This document shows, in pieces, positions 38,060 to 48,996 of a stretch of 64,000 nt of DNA (its first letter is position 1; each line of letters opens with the position of its first letter). A model generated the notes under the pieces. The model was not told where the DNA came from, made no database searches, and worked only from the letters and a program-made list of their open reading frames with translations. Source of the stretch: Methylobacterium frigidaeris (GTDB taxonomy: Bacteria; Pseudomonadota; Alphaproteobacteria; Rhizobiales; Beijerinckiaceae); NCBI RefSeq assembly GCF_022179185.1, contig NZ_BPQJ01000025.1, positions 37,268-101,267 on the forward strand, given 5' to 3'. The translations under genes and the position numbers were made by a program.

Positions 38060-38089
38060 TTGACCCTTGCCGCCGATCGCCGGTATCGC
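38060..38089 (+). promoter_or_regulatory. possible sigma-70 promoter of the encapsulin operon
   Basis: TTGACC at 38060 and TATCGC at 38084 are separated by 18 bases, at the downstream edge of an A+T-rich stretch (about 37955-38060) that stands out from the genome average. The encapsulin ATG is about 200 bases further, leaving a long leader. This would let the shell and cargo genes be transcribed apart from cysE. Confidence 0.4.
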
Positions 38090-38294
38090 TGCGGCAGCGG
38101 GAGGCAGGACGGTCAGTATTGTGAAATGACCGCCACCCTCGCGGATATCGAGACGCCAGGACAGCCAAGATGATCGGCTCGGGATCATCCGCCATGACTT
38201 GTCGTTCCGCGTGAACGGTGAGGGCTCCTGGCGTCGGACACGCAGAATGCCGGGCCGAGACCGGCCTGCAACGGCTACACGGAGACGAACCTCG

Positions 38295-39672
38295 ATGAGC
38301 GGACCGGGTTTGAGCGTCAGCGCTTCAGCCGCACGCAACCTCGCCACCGCGACCGTCACCTCGGTCCAGAACGCGGCCAACACGCCGCGCTTCCTCTTGC
38401 GGCTCCTGCCCTTCGTCGACGTGCCGGGCGGCGTCTACCGGGTCAACCGCCGCGCCGTCGTGCTGGCCAAGCCCGGCCGCATCGACCTCGCGGCCGAGGG
38501 CGAGGGCCGCACGGTCCGCGCCGGCTCCTTGCGCGCCGTGCCGCTGTTCAGCCGCCTCGGCGACGCCGAGCTGGCGGCACTGGCGGGCAAGTTCACCGAG
38601 AGCCGGCACCAGGCCGGCGAGGTCATCGCCGAGGAGGGCTCGACCGGGCGTAGCCTCGTGGTGGTCGCCGACGGCACCGTCGAGCTGACCCTGTCGGGCC
38701 CCTATAAGGGCCGCCTGCGCCAGGGCCTGGCCACCCGCGGCGACTATTTCGGCGCCGGCGACCTCGTCGGCGAGGCAGGCCCCGCCCCGGCCGTCAAGGC
38801 GCTCTCGGCAGTAACGCTGCTCACCCTCGACCCCGCCGCGATCGAGGACGAGGCCATCGCCTCCCGCATCGCCCAGCACCGCGAGGAGCGCGACCGGCTC
38901 AAGGGCCACACCAATTCCCACGGCGAGCAGGGCATCGAGCTGCTGGCGGTCCATGCCGGGGAGCCGCGCCTGCCGACCACCTTCGTCGATTACGAGATCG
39001 ATCCGCGCGAGTACCACCTCTCGACGATCCAGACGATCCTCAACACCCATACCCGCGTTACCGACCTCTACTCCAACGAGATCGACCAGCTGCGCGAGCA
39101 GATCCGCCTCACGGTCGATGCCGTGAAGGAGCGCGAGGAGTGGGAACTCCTCAACAACTCCCAGTTCGGCCTCCTCAACGAGGTGGCACCGCGCCAGCGC
39201 ATCCCGACCCGCGGCGGTCCGCCGACCCCGGACGATCTCGACGAGCTCCTGACCCTGGTGTGGAAGAAGCCCGCCTTCTTCGTCGCCCACCCACGCGCCA
39301 TCGCGGCCTTCGGCCGGGAGGCGACCCGCCGCGGCGTGCCGCCGGTGGTGGTGCACCTGTTCGGGGCGCCGTTCATCACCTGGCGCGGCGTGCCGCTCGT
39401 CCCCAGCGACAAGCTGCCGATCGACATCGACCCGGTGACCGGCGCCCAGACCACCTCGATCCTGCTCCTGCGCGTCGGCGAGGGCGAGCAGGGCGTGGTC
39501 GGCCTGCACAAGTCGGGCGTGACGGGCGAGATCGAGCCCGGCCTGTCGGTGCGCTACATGGGCACCAACGACCACTCGATCGCCTCGCACCTCGTGACCC
39601 GCTACTTCTCGGCGGCGGTGCTGGTCGAGGACGCGATCGCCCGCCTCGATAACGTGCTGCTCGGCAACTACC

Positions 39673-39686
<14 letters not shown>
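38295..39686 (+). CDS. family 2 encapsulin shell protein with inserted cyclic-nucleotide-binding-like domain
   Basis: The 463-residue protein matches SrpI-type family 2 encapsulins. An N-terminal arm (SAARNLATATVTSVQNAANTP in sections) and VYRVNRR lead into the HK97-type shell fold: VDYEIDPREYHLSTIQTIL, LYSNEIDQL, VWKKPAFFVAHPRAIAAFGREATRRGVPPVV, ITWRGVPLVPSDK and LSVRYMGTNDHSIASHLVTRYFSA, all given in sections. Between about residues 78 and 185 lies a Crp/cNMP-binding-type beta-roll (VPLFSRLGDAELAALAG, GEVIAEEGSTGRSLVVV, RGDYFGAGDLVGE). The shell fold assembles nanocompartments that hold a cargo enzyme, here almost certainly the desulfurase encoded next. I use ATG 38295, which has GGAGA upstream and aligns with SrpI. 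The stop lies inside the start of the cargo gene. Confidence 0.9.
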
Positions 39687-41649
<1,963 letters not shown>

Positions 41650-41675
41650 TCCCCGCGAGGCCGTCCGGTCGCCGT

Positions 41676-41704
41676 CCGGTCGGTGCCCGAGTGGCGCCGA
41701 CCGG
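41676..41704. terminator. bidirectional hairpin between desulfurase and LysR genes
   Basis: CCGGTCGGTGCC, a five-base loop and GGCGCCGACCGG form a 12-bp stem with one G-T wobble. It lies 27 bases after the desulfurase stop and 25 bases after the convergent LysR stop, so it fits a shared terminator. Confidence 0.6.
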
Positions 41705-41728
41705 ACCATTCCGGCGAGGGACGCCGCT

Positions 41729-42613
41729 TCAGGATCCCGCCACCGCGACGAGCCAGGCGCAGAACGCGCGCACGGCCGGGTCCTCGGCGCGCGTCTCGGG
41801 GACGAAGGCATGATAGCTGCGTGCCGGCAGCGACGGACCGGCGAAGGGCAGCGCGAGGCGGCCGGCCGCCACGTCGTCGGCGATCAGCCGCGCCGGGCCC
41901 ATCGCCACGCCGAGGCCGTCGAGGGCGGCCTGGAGCGTCAGGTAGAAATGCTCGAGCGTCACCGAGGCCTGCGGCTGCAGGTCCGGCACGCCGGCGGCGC
42001 GCAGCCATTGCGGCCAGACCTGCGGCAGCGTCGCGGAATGCAGCAAGGTGTGGTGGCGCAGCTCTGCCGGCTCGGAAAGGGGAAGGCGCCGCAGCAGGCC
42101 CGGGCTGCAGACCGGGATGCGTGTCTCGGGCAGGAAAAGCTGCCCGGCATGGCCCGGTCGCGCATCCGGTCCGCCCCGGATGGCGACGTCGAACGGCTCG
42201 GCGATCTGCGCGAGGGGAACGTTCGAGGTCGTCAGCCGGACTTCGACCGCGGGATTGGCGAGCTGAAAGGCGGAGAGGCGCGGGATCAGCCAGCGTAAGG
42301 AGAAGGTCGCGAGCGCGTTCACCCGCAGCAGGCGGGGTCGCCCGCGCTCCACCTCGCGCGCGGTCGCGAGCGCGACGCGGTCGAGGGCGGCGCCGATCTC
42401 CGTCAGGTAGCGACGTCCGACCTCGGTGAGGACCACGCGACGGTTGTGCCGCTCGAACAGGGGTACCTGCAGCCACGCTTCGAGGGCCTGCACCTGCCGG
42501 CTCACCGCGCCGTGAGTGACGCCGAGCTCGGAGGCGGCGAGCGTGAAGCTCGCGTGGCGGCCGGCGGCCTCGAAGGCGCGCAGAGCGTTCAGGGGCGGCA
42601 GGCGCCGGTGCAT
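41729..42613 (-). CDS. LysR family transcriptional regulator (GcvA-like)
   Basis: The 294-residue protein has the LysR winged helix-turn-helix in the first 60 residues (LNALRAFEAAGRHASFTLAASELGVTHGAVSRQV in sections) and a substrate-binding domain of the GcvA/AmpR-like subgroup (LRVNALATFSLRWLIPRL). It is divergent from an MFS efflux-type gene across 96 bases that carry three GTCAGG repeats, the normal layout for a LysR activator and its target. Confidence 0.88.
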   Translation of the reverse strand: MHRRLPPLNALRAFEAAGRHASFTLAASELGVTHGAVSRQVQALEAWLQVPLFERHNRRVVLTEVGRRYLTEIGAALDRVALATAREVERGRPRLLRVNALATFSLRWLIPRLSAFQLANPAVEVRLTTSNVPLAQIAEPFDVAIRGGPDARPGHAGQLFLPETRIPVCSPGLLRRLPLSEPAELRHHTLLHSATLPQVWPQWLRAAGVPDLQPQASVTLEHFYLTLQAALDGLGVAMGPARLIADDVAAGRLALPFAGPSLPARSYHAFVPETRAEDPAVRAFCAWLVAVAGS

Positions 42614-42617
42614 TCGG

Positions 42618-42661
42618 GTCAGGTTTCCTCACGCGAGCGTCAGGATAAGACGTTTGTCAGG
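42618..42661. promoter_or_regulatory. three GTCAGG direct repeats in a LysR/MFS divergent region
   Basis: GTCAGG occurs at 42618, 42639 and 42656, spaced 21 and 17 bases, within the 96-base divergent gap. Repeated half-sites at near-helical spacing could be LysR contacts. They do not follow the T-N11-A pattern clearly, so this is tentative. Confidence 0.3.
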
Positions 42662-42709
42662 GCTGCGCGAGGACGCGATCCTGCGGGGGAAACGACAGCG
42701 AACAACCCG

Positions 42710-43951
42710 ATGTCCCTCGCCCCCGATCTCGCCTCGCCCTCGCTTACCGTGCCGGACCGCGATCCGCGGCGGACCTTGGTGGCCGCCGGCCTCAACCACG
42801 CCCTGCACGACGGCTACACCGATCTGATCTACGTGCTGCTGCCGGTCTGGCAGGCGGAGTTCGGCCTCGGCTACGCCGCCCTCGCGCTGCTGCGCACTCT
42901 CTGCACCGGGACGCTCGCGGCTCTCCAGATCCCGTCGAGCCATCTGGCGCGGCGATGGGGGGCGCGCACCGTGCTGGTGCTCGGCACGCTGCTGAGCGCG
43001 GGCGGCTACGCCCTCGCGGGCCTGTCCGGTGGTCTCGTCGGCCTCTGCGCCGCCCTGGTCCTCGTCGGCGCCGGCTGCAGCACGCAGCACCCGCTCGCCT
43101 CGGCAGTGATCGCCCGGGCCTATGGCCGCGCGGCCCGCGGACCGCTCGGGACCTATAACTTCGCGGGCGACCTGGGGAAGGCCGCCGTGCCGCCCGTCGT
43201 GAGCCTGCTGATGACCCTCGCGGACTGGCGCGCGGCGCTCTGGCTGGCGGCGGGCGCCGGCGCCGCGGTCGCGCTTGCCATCGGCCTGCTTCTGCCCCGC
43301 GATCCGGTCGCGCCGGATGCGGAGCCGGATGAATCGCCGCCGGCCGCTCGCCGGGGCGACGCCGGCGCCGGTCGGGCCGGGTTCGGACTCCTCGTCGGGA
43401 TCGGCATGCTCGACAACGCCGCGCGCCCGGCCTTCCTGCTCTACCTGCCGTTCCTGCTCGGACAGAAGGGGGCGGGGCTGACCCTCGTGGGTCTCGCGCT
43501 CTCCGGGGTGTTCGTCGGTGGCGCGCTCGGCAAGGCGATCTGCGGGCGCCTCGGGCAACGGCTCGGCGTCACCCGGACCGTGATCCTCACCGAGGCGGGC
43601 ACCGCGGTGGCGATCCTGGCGGTGATCGGATTGCCGCTCTGGCCCGCCCTCGCCGTGCTGCCGGTGCTGGGCCTGCTCCTGAACGGCACCTCGTCGGTCT
43701 TGTACGGCACGGTGCCGGAGCTCGCGCCGGGGGGGCGGGTCGAGCAGGCCTTCGCGGTGTTCTACACCTGCACCCTCGGGGGCAGCGCGCTCGCGGCGCC
43801 CCTCGTCTACGGGCGCCTCGGCGACCTCGCCGGCCCGCGCTGGGCGGCCGTGGCGGCGGCCGCGACCGCGCTCGCGGTCGTACCGCTCATGCTCGCCCTC
43901 TCGCGCCATCTCGGTGGCACCGCGCCGGGCCCGGCCCCTCGTCATCGATGA
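42710..43951 (+). CDS. MFS transporter, fosmidomycin resistance (Fsr)-like
   Basis: The 413-residue protein has twelve predicted membrane segments and begins with LNHALHDGYTDLIYVLLPVWQAEFGL in sections. The histidine-bearing N-terminal helix is typical of Fsr-type efflux proteins, with SSVLYGTVPELAPGGR in segment 10-11. Relatives export fosmidomycin and other small phosphonate or lipophilic compounds. ATG 42710 is where the fold begins. The divergent LysR gene probably regulates it. Confidence 0.85.
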   Translation: MSLAPDLASPSLTVPDRDPRRTLVAAGLNHALHDGYTDLIYVLLPVWQAEFGLGYAALALLRTLCTGTLAALQIPSSHLARRWGARTVLVLGTLLSAGGYALAGLSGGLVGLCAALVLVGAGCSTQHPLASAVIARAYGRAARGPLGTYNFAGDLGKAAVPPVVSLLMTLADWRAALWLAAGAGAAVALAIGLLLPRDPVAPDAEPDESPPAARRGDAGAGRAGFGLLVGIGMLDNAARPAFLLYLPFLLGQKGAGLTLVGLALSGVFVGGALGKAICGRLGQRLGVTRTVILTEAGTAVAILAVIGLPLWPALAVLPVLGLLLNGTSSVLYGTVPELAPGGRVEQAFAVFYTCTLGGSALAAPLVYGRLGDLAGPRWAAVAAAATALAVVPLMLALSRHLGGTAPGPAPRHR

Positions 43952-43985
43952 GCCCGGGACACCCGCGGCTCCGGTACGGCGAGGC

Positions 43986-44990
43986 TCAGGCCACCAGGGC
44001 CGTCAGGGCATAGGCGCCGGCGCCGATCAGGGCCGCGGCCGGCAGGGTCAGCACCCAGGCGACCACGATGTCGCTCGCCACGCCCCAGCGCACCGCCGAG
44101 GTGCGCCGCGCCGCGCCCACCCCGACGATCGCCCCGGTGATGGTGTGCGTGGTCGAGACCGGCACCCCGAGCCAGGTCGCCCCGAACAGGGTGAGCGCCC
44201 CGCCGGTCTCGGCGCAGAAGCCCTGCATCGGCGTGAGCCGGGTGATGCGCGAGCCCATCGTGTGCACGATCCGCCAGCCGCCGAGCAGCGTGCCCGCCGC
44301 CATCGCCGCCTGGCACGACAGCACGACCCAGAGCGGCACGTGGAACGCGGGTCCGAGATGGCCCTGGCTGAACAGCAGGACCGCGATGATGCCCATCGTC
44401 TTCTGCGCGTCGTTACCGCCATGGCCGAGGGAGTAGAGCGAGGCCGAGACGAATTGCAGGAAGCGGAAGCGGCGGTCGACCGCGAAGGGCGTGGAGCGCA
44501 CGCAGAGCCACGAGACGACCAGGACGAGGAGCAGGGCGAGGACGAAGCCGAGCAGCGGCGAGAGCACGATGGCCGCCGCGGTCTTGCCGAGCCCGCCCCA
44601 GACCACCGCCTGCCAGCCGGCCTTGGCAAGGCCCGCTCCGACGAGGCCGCCGACCAGCGCGTGCGAGCTGCTCGACGGGATGCCGAGCACCCAGGTCAGG
44701 ACGTTCCAGGCGATGGCGCCCGCGAGCGCGCCAAAGATCACCCGCGCGTCGACCAGGCTCGCCTCGACGATACCGGTGCCGAGCGTCTGGGCGACGTGCA
44801 GCCCGAAGAACAGGAAGGCGATGAAGTTGAAGAACGCGGCCCAGATCACCGCGTATTGCGGCCGGAGCACCCGCGTCGAGACGATGGTGGCGATCGAGTT
44901 GGCCGCATCGTGCAGGCCGTTGAGGAAGTCGAACAGCAGCGCGACGGCGATCAGACCGGCGAGCACCGGCAGCGAGAGGGCGGCCTCCAC
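43986..44990 (-). CDS. pit: low-affinity inorganic phosphate transporter
   Basis: The 334-residue protein has ten or so predicted helices and the Pit-family repeats: DFLNGLHDAANSIATIVSTR near the N-terminus and SLGHGGNDAQKTMGII in the second half. Two GANDA-like motifs are the phosphate-transporter hallmark. Its start is nine bases after the DUF47 gene stop, the common two-gene arrangement in bacteria. Confidence 0.93.
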   Translation of the reverse strand: MEAALSLPVLAGLIAVALLFDFLNGLHDAANSIATIVSTRVLRPQYAVIWAAFFNFIAFLFFGLHVAQTLGTGIVEASLVDARVIFGALAGAIAWNVLTWVLGIPSSSSHALVGGLVGAGLAKAGWQAVVWGGLGKTAAAIVLSPLLGFVLALLLVLVVSWLCVRSTPFAVDRRFRFLQFVSASLYSLGHGGNDAQKTMGIIAVLLFSQGHLGPAFHVPLWVVLSCQAAMAAGTLLGGWRIVHTMGSRITRLTPMQGFCAETGGALTLFGATWLGVPVSTTHTITGAIVGVGAARRTSAVRWGVASDIVVAWVLTLPAAALIGAGAYALTALVA

Positions 44991-44999
44991 AGCGGGCTC

Positions 45000-45644
45000 C
45001 TACACGTTCTCGATGACGATGGCGCTGATCTCGTTGGCGACGTCCTCGAAGCGGTCGACCACGTCTTCCAGGTGGCCGAGGATCTCGCTGCCGATGATGT
45101 AGGCCATGGGGTCGCTGCGCCCATGCGCGTGGTAGAGGGCCTTGAGACCCTGCTCGTGCAAAGCGTCGGAGCGTCCCTCGACCCTGATCACCCGCTCGGT
45201 GAGTTCGGACAGACGGCCGGACTGCTTGCCGACGGCGTTGAGGAGCGGCACCGCCTCGGCGGTGAGCCGGGCGGCCTCCAGGACCGTGCCGCCCATCTCC
45301 CGCATGACCGGGTCGAAGGTCCTGACCTCGAACAGCGTGATGGTCTTGGCGGTGCGGTTCATCTGGTCGATGGCGTCGTCCATCGACTGGATCAGATCCT
45401 TGATGTCGCCGCGGTCGAAGGGCGTGATGAAGCTGCGGCGCACCGCCTCCAGCACCTCGCGGGCGATGTCGTCGGCCTCCTGCTCGCGCTCGGCGATGAG
45501 CCTGCACCAGCGCGGCACCTCATCGCCGCCTTGAAGCAGCGCCTCCAGCGCCTCGGCGCCGGCGACCAGCGTGCGGGCATGCCGCTCGAACAGGTCGAAG
45601 AAGCGATCTTCCCGCGGCATCAACGCCCGGAACCAGCCCAGCAT
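45000..45644 (-). CDS. DUF47/PhoU-like phosphate transport regulator
   Basis: The 214-residue all-helical protein begins MLGWFRALMPREDRFFDLFERHA, the standard opening of the TIGR00153/DUF47 family. It contains EQEADDIAREVLEAVRRSFITPFDRGDIKDLIQSMDDAIDQMNRTAKT in sections, with acidic metal-binding helices like PhoU. It lies directly upstream of pit and is thought to control Pit activity. I use ATG 45644 where the family begins; the frame extends upstream without similarity. Confidence 0.92.
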   Translation of the reverse strand: MLGWFRALMPREDRFFDLFERHARTLVAGAEALEALLQGGDEVPRWCRLIAEREQEADDIAREVLEAVRRSFITPFDRGDIKDLIQSMDDAIDQMNRTAKTITLFEVRTFDPVMREMGGTVLEAARLTAEAVPLLNAVGKQSGRLSELTERVIRVEGRSDALHEQGLKALYHAHGRSDPMAYIIGSEILGHLEDVVDRFEDVANEISAIVIENV

Positions 45645-45867
45645 GCCCGATCGCCCCACTCGTCGCGACTGTATGCGGGGATCTGGAAGCCGGCTAAGTT
45701 CCTGCAAGGGGGTCGCGGCGCCAATCTCGTCCGCGCGGACGAAGGCGGGCGGATCTGCCGGTGTCTGGTAGCGGAACGCTGGTGGGATGCGGCACGAGCG
45801 GGCACACCGCTTCTCCTCCCGGAGGACGCGCTGATGCATGCGATCCAGCGCAATGCCCGCGCCGTGG

Positions 45868-46581
45868 TCAGCCCGCCCCGGATTTCCCGTCGAAGTCGCC
45901 GCCGCTCAGCATCCCGGCCGTCGCGAAGCCGACGATCTCGTCCAGCAGCTCGGCCGAGTCGGTCTCGATGCCGGGTTCGATCTCATCGAGGCGATGGGTA
46001 TCCGAGAAGGCGTAGAGATAGGCGCCGATGACCAGCGTCAGCCGCCAGGAGATCGTCTTGCGCGACAGGTGCGGCATCGCGCGCGCGAGGGCGTCGGCAT
46101 AGGCCCGGGTCGAGGCGTCGTAGGCGTGGCGCCGCAACGGGTAGGAGATCTCCGGCGGCTCGGTGTGGAGGCGCGCCTGCAGCCGCAGGAACATCCGGCC
46201 GCCGGGCGTCGCGCGCATCTCCAGCGTCGGCGCGAGGAAGGCCGCGATGATCTGCCGGACGGTCGGCGCCGCGGCGCCGGCCGACAGCGCCTCCAGCCGG
46301 GTGCTGCGCTCGTCCGAGATGGTGACCGCGCGCCGCAGGAAGACGGCCTCGTACAGGCCGAGCTTCGAGCGGAAATAGTAGTTGATCAGCGCCTGGTTCA
46401 CGCCGACCTTCTCGGAGATCTCGCGCAGGGTCGTCCCGGTGAAACCGTTCGTCGCGAACTGCTCCTCCGCGGCGTCGAGGATCGCCGTGCGGTAATCCTC
46501 GTTGCCGACGGGCCGGCCGGGGCCCCCCTGGGGACCGCGCTTCTTCTCCTTCACCCCCAGGATCGTGGTGGACACGCGCAT
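45868..46581 (-). CDS. TetR family transcriptional regulator of the nic/ABC locus
   Basis: The 237-residue protein has a basic linker, then a TetR helix-turn-helix (FTGTTLREISEKVGVNQALINYYFRSK in sections, about residues 40-65) and a helical effector domain. ATG 46581 follows GGAAAGGG; an ATG six codons upstream has no ribosome-binding site. It is divergent from the Liv-type importer. Two inverted repeats with TAATTAA half-sites, one before the importer and one before nicC, are the best candidate operators. NicR of Pseudomonas is a MarR protein, so control by a TetR protein would be a different solution. Confidence 0.87.
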   Translation of the reverse strand: MRVSTTILGVKEKKRGPQGGPGRPVGNEDYRTAILDAAEEQFATNGFTGTTLREISEKVGVNQALINYYFRSKLGLYEAVFLRRAVTISDERSTRLEALSAGAAAPTVRQIIAAFLAPTLEMRATPGGRMFLRLQARLHTEPPEISYPLRRHAYDASTRAYADALARAMPHLSRKTISWRLTLVIGAYLYAFSDTHRLDEIEPGIETDSAELLDEIVGFATAGMLSGGDFDGKSGAG

Positions 46582-46876
46582 CCCTTTCCGCACCGGCATT
46601 CGATCTTGACCGCACCCTAGAGCCCTGCCCGATCGCCGTGCAATCGAGCGAAGCGCCGGGCTCCCGTAGCCACAGGCTCCTCCACACCGGGCTGGCCCTT
46701 CCCTCGGCGTGAGGCGCCCCGGCCGCGCTCCGTCCGGACCGGCTTGTGCGATCGCTCGGGTCGCCTGCTGCCCAGCGACTGCGCATCTGACGAAATTTTG
46801 CATCGCACAATCTTCGATCTTGCATAAAAATTCCGCATTCCAGGGGCTGGCGCGGGCTGCCATCGCTGTTACGCTC

Positions 46877-46898
46877 TAATTAATGATACGTTTAATTA
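46877..46898 (+). promoter_or_regulatory. inverted repeat operator upstream of the ABC importer operon
   Basis: TAATTAA, eight bases, TTAATTA is a perfect 7-bp inverted repeat, 66 bases before the binding-protein ATG, inside the 382-base divergent region. The same half-sites recur at 51559-51576. The rest of the region (46582-46876) contains A+T-rich promoter-like sequence near 46790-46850 but no gene. Confidence 0.6.
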
Positions 46899-46963
46899 AC
46901 ACGCGTGTCGCGGCCTTTCTGGCCACCGCGGATCTTTACGACGAACCAATCAGGAGACCGGGA

Positions 46964-48100
46964 ATGGGGCAGAAGCGTTTGCTGCTCGCGGCCGCCGCGA
47001 GCGCCTGCATGGCCGGCGCCGCCGGGGCGGCGGAGCCGATCAAGGTCGGCCTCATCGAGCCGCTCTCCGGCTCGGTCGCCTATAACGGCCAGTCGGTCGT
47101 CGAGGGGGCCAAGCTGGCCGCGAAGGAGATCAACGACCGGGGCGGCATCGACGGCCGGCCCCTGGAGCTGATCGTCGAGGACGGCCAGTGCGCGCCGGCC
47201 AACACCGTCAACGCAGCGGAGAAGCTGATCCAGAACGACCGCGTCTCGGTCCTGATCGGGGCGTTCTGCAGCTCGGCGACGGCCGCGATCATGCCGGTGG
47301 CGGACAAGTACAAGCTGCCGCTCGTGACCGGCGTCTCCTCGAAGGCCGATCTGACCGAGCAGGGCAACCGCTACTTCTTCCGCGCCGCCGAGACCGACGC
47401 GCTCCTGGCCCGCGCCTTCGCCAAGATCATGGCGCGCGACCTCAAGCTGAAGAGCGTCGCCTATATCGGCGTCAACGACGATTGGGGGCGCGGCGGCGTC
47501 GCCGAGTTCTCCCGCGACCTCACCGAGCTGGGCGTCAAGAGCACCCTGGTCGATTACTTCGATCACGGCTCGACCGACTTCTACACCCTGCTGACGCGGA
47601 TCCGGGCGGCCGAGCCGGACGGCGTGTTCGTGGCGGCCGAGACTCAGGACGGCTCGATCCTGCTCAAGCAGGCCAAGGAGATGGGCCTCGAGGCGAAGAT
47701 CTTCGGCGTCGGCTCCTGGGCCACGGAGGATTTCATCAAGCTCACTGGCGAGGCCGCGGAGGGGATCTACGCCGCGGTTCCCTACGCCTCGACGATCCCC
47801 GGCGACACCAACCGCAAGTTCGTCGAGAGCTACGCCAAGGCCTACCGCAAGCAGCCCGGGAAGTACGGTGCGGCCGGGTACAACGCCGTCAACATCGTGG
47901 CTCAGGCGATCGACCGGGCCGATTCGACCAAGGCCGAGGCGATCCGCGAGGCGCTGGCGAAGACCGACTACGAGGCGCCGAACGGGCATTACCGCTTCAC
48001 CCCGAAGGGACAGGCCTACGGGTTCTCGGCCGTGCTCGTGCAGTTGCAGGGGGCGAAGCCCGTCGTCGTCGCGACCTCGCCGGTCGAGGCCGGCCAATAG
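46964..48100 (+). CDS. ABC transporter periplasmic substrate-binding protein, LivJ/LivK-like
   Basis: The 378-residue protein has a Sec signal peptide (MGQKRLLLAAAASACMAGAAGAA). A Peripla_BP_6 fold follows: VGLIEPLSGSVAYNGQSVV, GAFCSSATAAIMPVADKYKLP in sections, and YGAAGYNAVNIVAQAID. ATG 46964 has CAGGAGA upstream. It is the first gene of a complete Liv-type importer (binding protein, two permeases, two ATPases). The nic genes beside it suggest the ligand is nicotinate or 6-hydroxynicotinate rather than leucine. Confidence 0.9.
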   Translation: MGQKRLLLAAAASACMAGAAGAAEPIKVGLIEPLSGSVAYNGQSVVEGAKLAAKEINDRGGIDGRPLELIVEDGQCAPANTVNAAEKLIQNDRVSVLIGAFCSSATAAIMPVADKYKLPLVTGVSSKADLTEQGNRYFFRAAETDALLARAFAKIMARDLKLKSVAYIGVNDDWGRGGVAEFSRDLTELGVKSTLVDYFDHGSTDFYTLLTRIRAAEPDGVFVAAETQDGSILLKQAKEMGLEAKIFGVGSWATEDFIKLTGEAAEGIYAAVPYASTIPGDTNRKFVESYAKAYRKQPGKYGAAGYNAVNIVAQAIDRADSTKAEAIREALAKTDYEAPNGHYRFTPKGQAYGFSAVLVQLQGAKPVVVATSPVEAGQ

Positions 48101-48122
48101 GCGAGCGAGGGAGAGGCGGCTG

Positions 48123-48995
48123 ATGAACCTCGCGCTGCAATTCCTGGCCAACGGCCTGGTGACCGGAGCGTTCTACGCCCTGTCCGCCCTCGGCCTGACG
48201 CTCATCTTCGGCCTGATGCGGGTCGTGAACTTCGCCCATGGCGAGTTCTTCATGCTCGGCGGGGTGCTGGGCTGGGTCGCGACCGCGGTGCTCGGCCTCG
48301 ACTTCGCCACCGCCTTCGTCCTGGTGGTGGCGGCGATGGGCGTCCTCGGCTGGCTCGTGGACCGCTTCATGATCGAGCGGGTGCGCGGGCACGGCGAGGA
48401 ATCGACGATCCTCCTGACCATCGGCCTGTCGATCTTCCTGGCCAACGCCACCCTGTACCTCGCCGGCCCGGCGCCGATGAAGGTGCCGGCGCCGCTCACC
48501 GGCAAGCCGCTCTTCCTCGGTCCGGTCGTGCTGACGAAGTCCCGGCTGGCGGCGGTCGCGGTCAGCGTGGTCCTGGTCCTCGGCGCCTATCTCGTCATCC
48601 ACCGCACCCGGATCGGGCGGGCGATGCGGGCGACCTTCCAGGACGCGATGGCGGCCAAGCTGTCGGGCATCCGCACGGAGCGGATCTTCGCCGCGACCTT
48701 CGCCCTCGGCACGATGCTCGCCGCCTCGGCGGGGATGCTGCTGGCCTCGATCTACTCGGCCCAGGCCTCCGTCGGCGGCCTCGTCAGCCTCAAGGCCTTC
48801 GTCGTCGTGATCCTGGGCGGGATGGGGAGCTTTCCCGGCGCCATCGCGGGCGGGCTGATCCTCGGCCTCTCCGAGGCCTTCTGGGGCGGCTACGTCTCGA
48901 CCGGGACCGTCGACATCGTCGGCTTCGTGATGGTCATCCTCATCCTGCTCTTCCGGCCCCGCGGCCTGTTCTCGCTCAACGCGCAAAGGGCATGA
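48123..48995 (+). CDS. branched-chain-type ABC permease, LivH-like
   Basis: The 290-residue inner-membrane protein begins with FLANGLVTGAFYALSALGLTLIFGLMRVVNFAHGEF in sections, the signature opening of LivH permeases. It contains GIRTERIFAATFALGTMLAASAG and ends in the conserved GLFS region. It lies 22 bases after the binding-protein gene and one base before the next permease. Confidence 0.92.
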   Translation: MNLALQFLANGLVTGAFYALSALGLTLIFGLMRVVNFAHGEFFMLGGVLGWVATAVLGLDFATAFVLVVAAMGVLGWLVDRFMIERVRGHGEESTILLTIGLSIFLANATLYLAGPAPMKVPAPLTGKPLFLGPVVLTKSRLAAVAVSVVLVLGAYLVIHRTRIGRAMRATFQDAMAAKLSGIRTERIFAATFALGTMLAASAGMLLASIYSAQASVGGLVSLKAFVVVILGGMGSFPGAIAGGLILGLSEAFWGGYVSTGTVDIVGFVMVILILLFRPRGLFSLNAQRA

Positions 48996-48996
48996 C

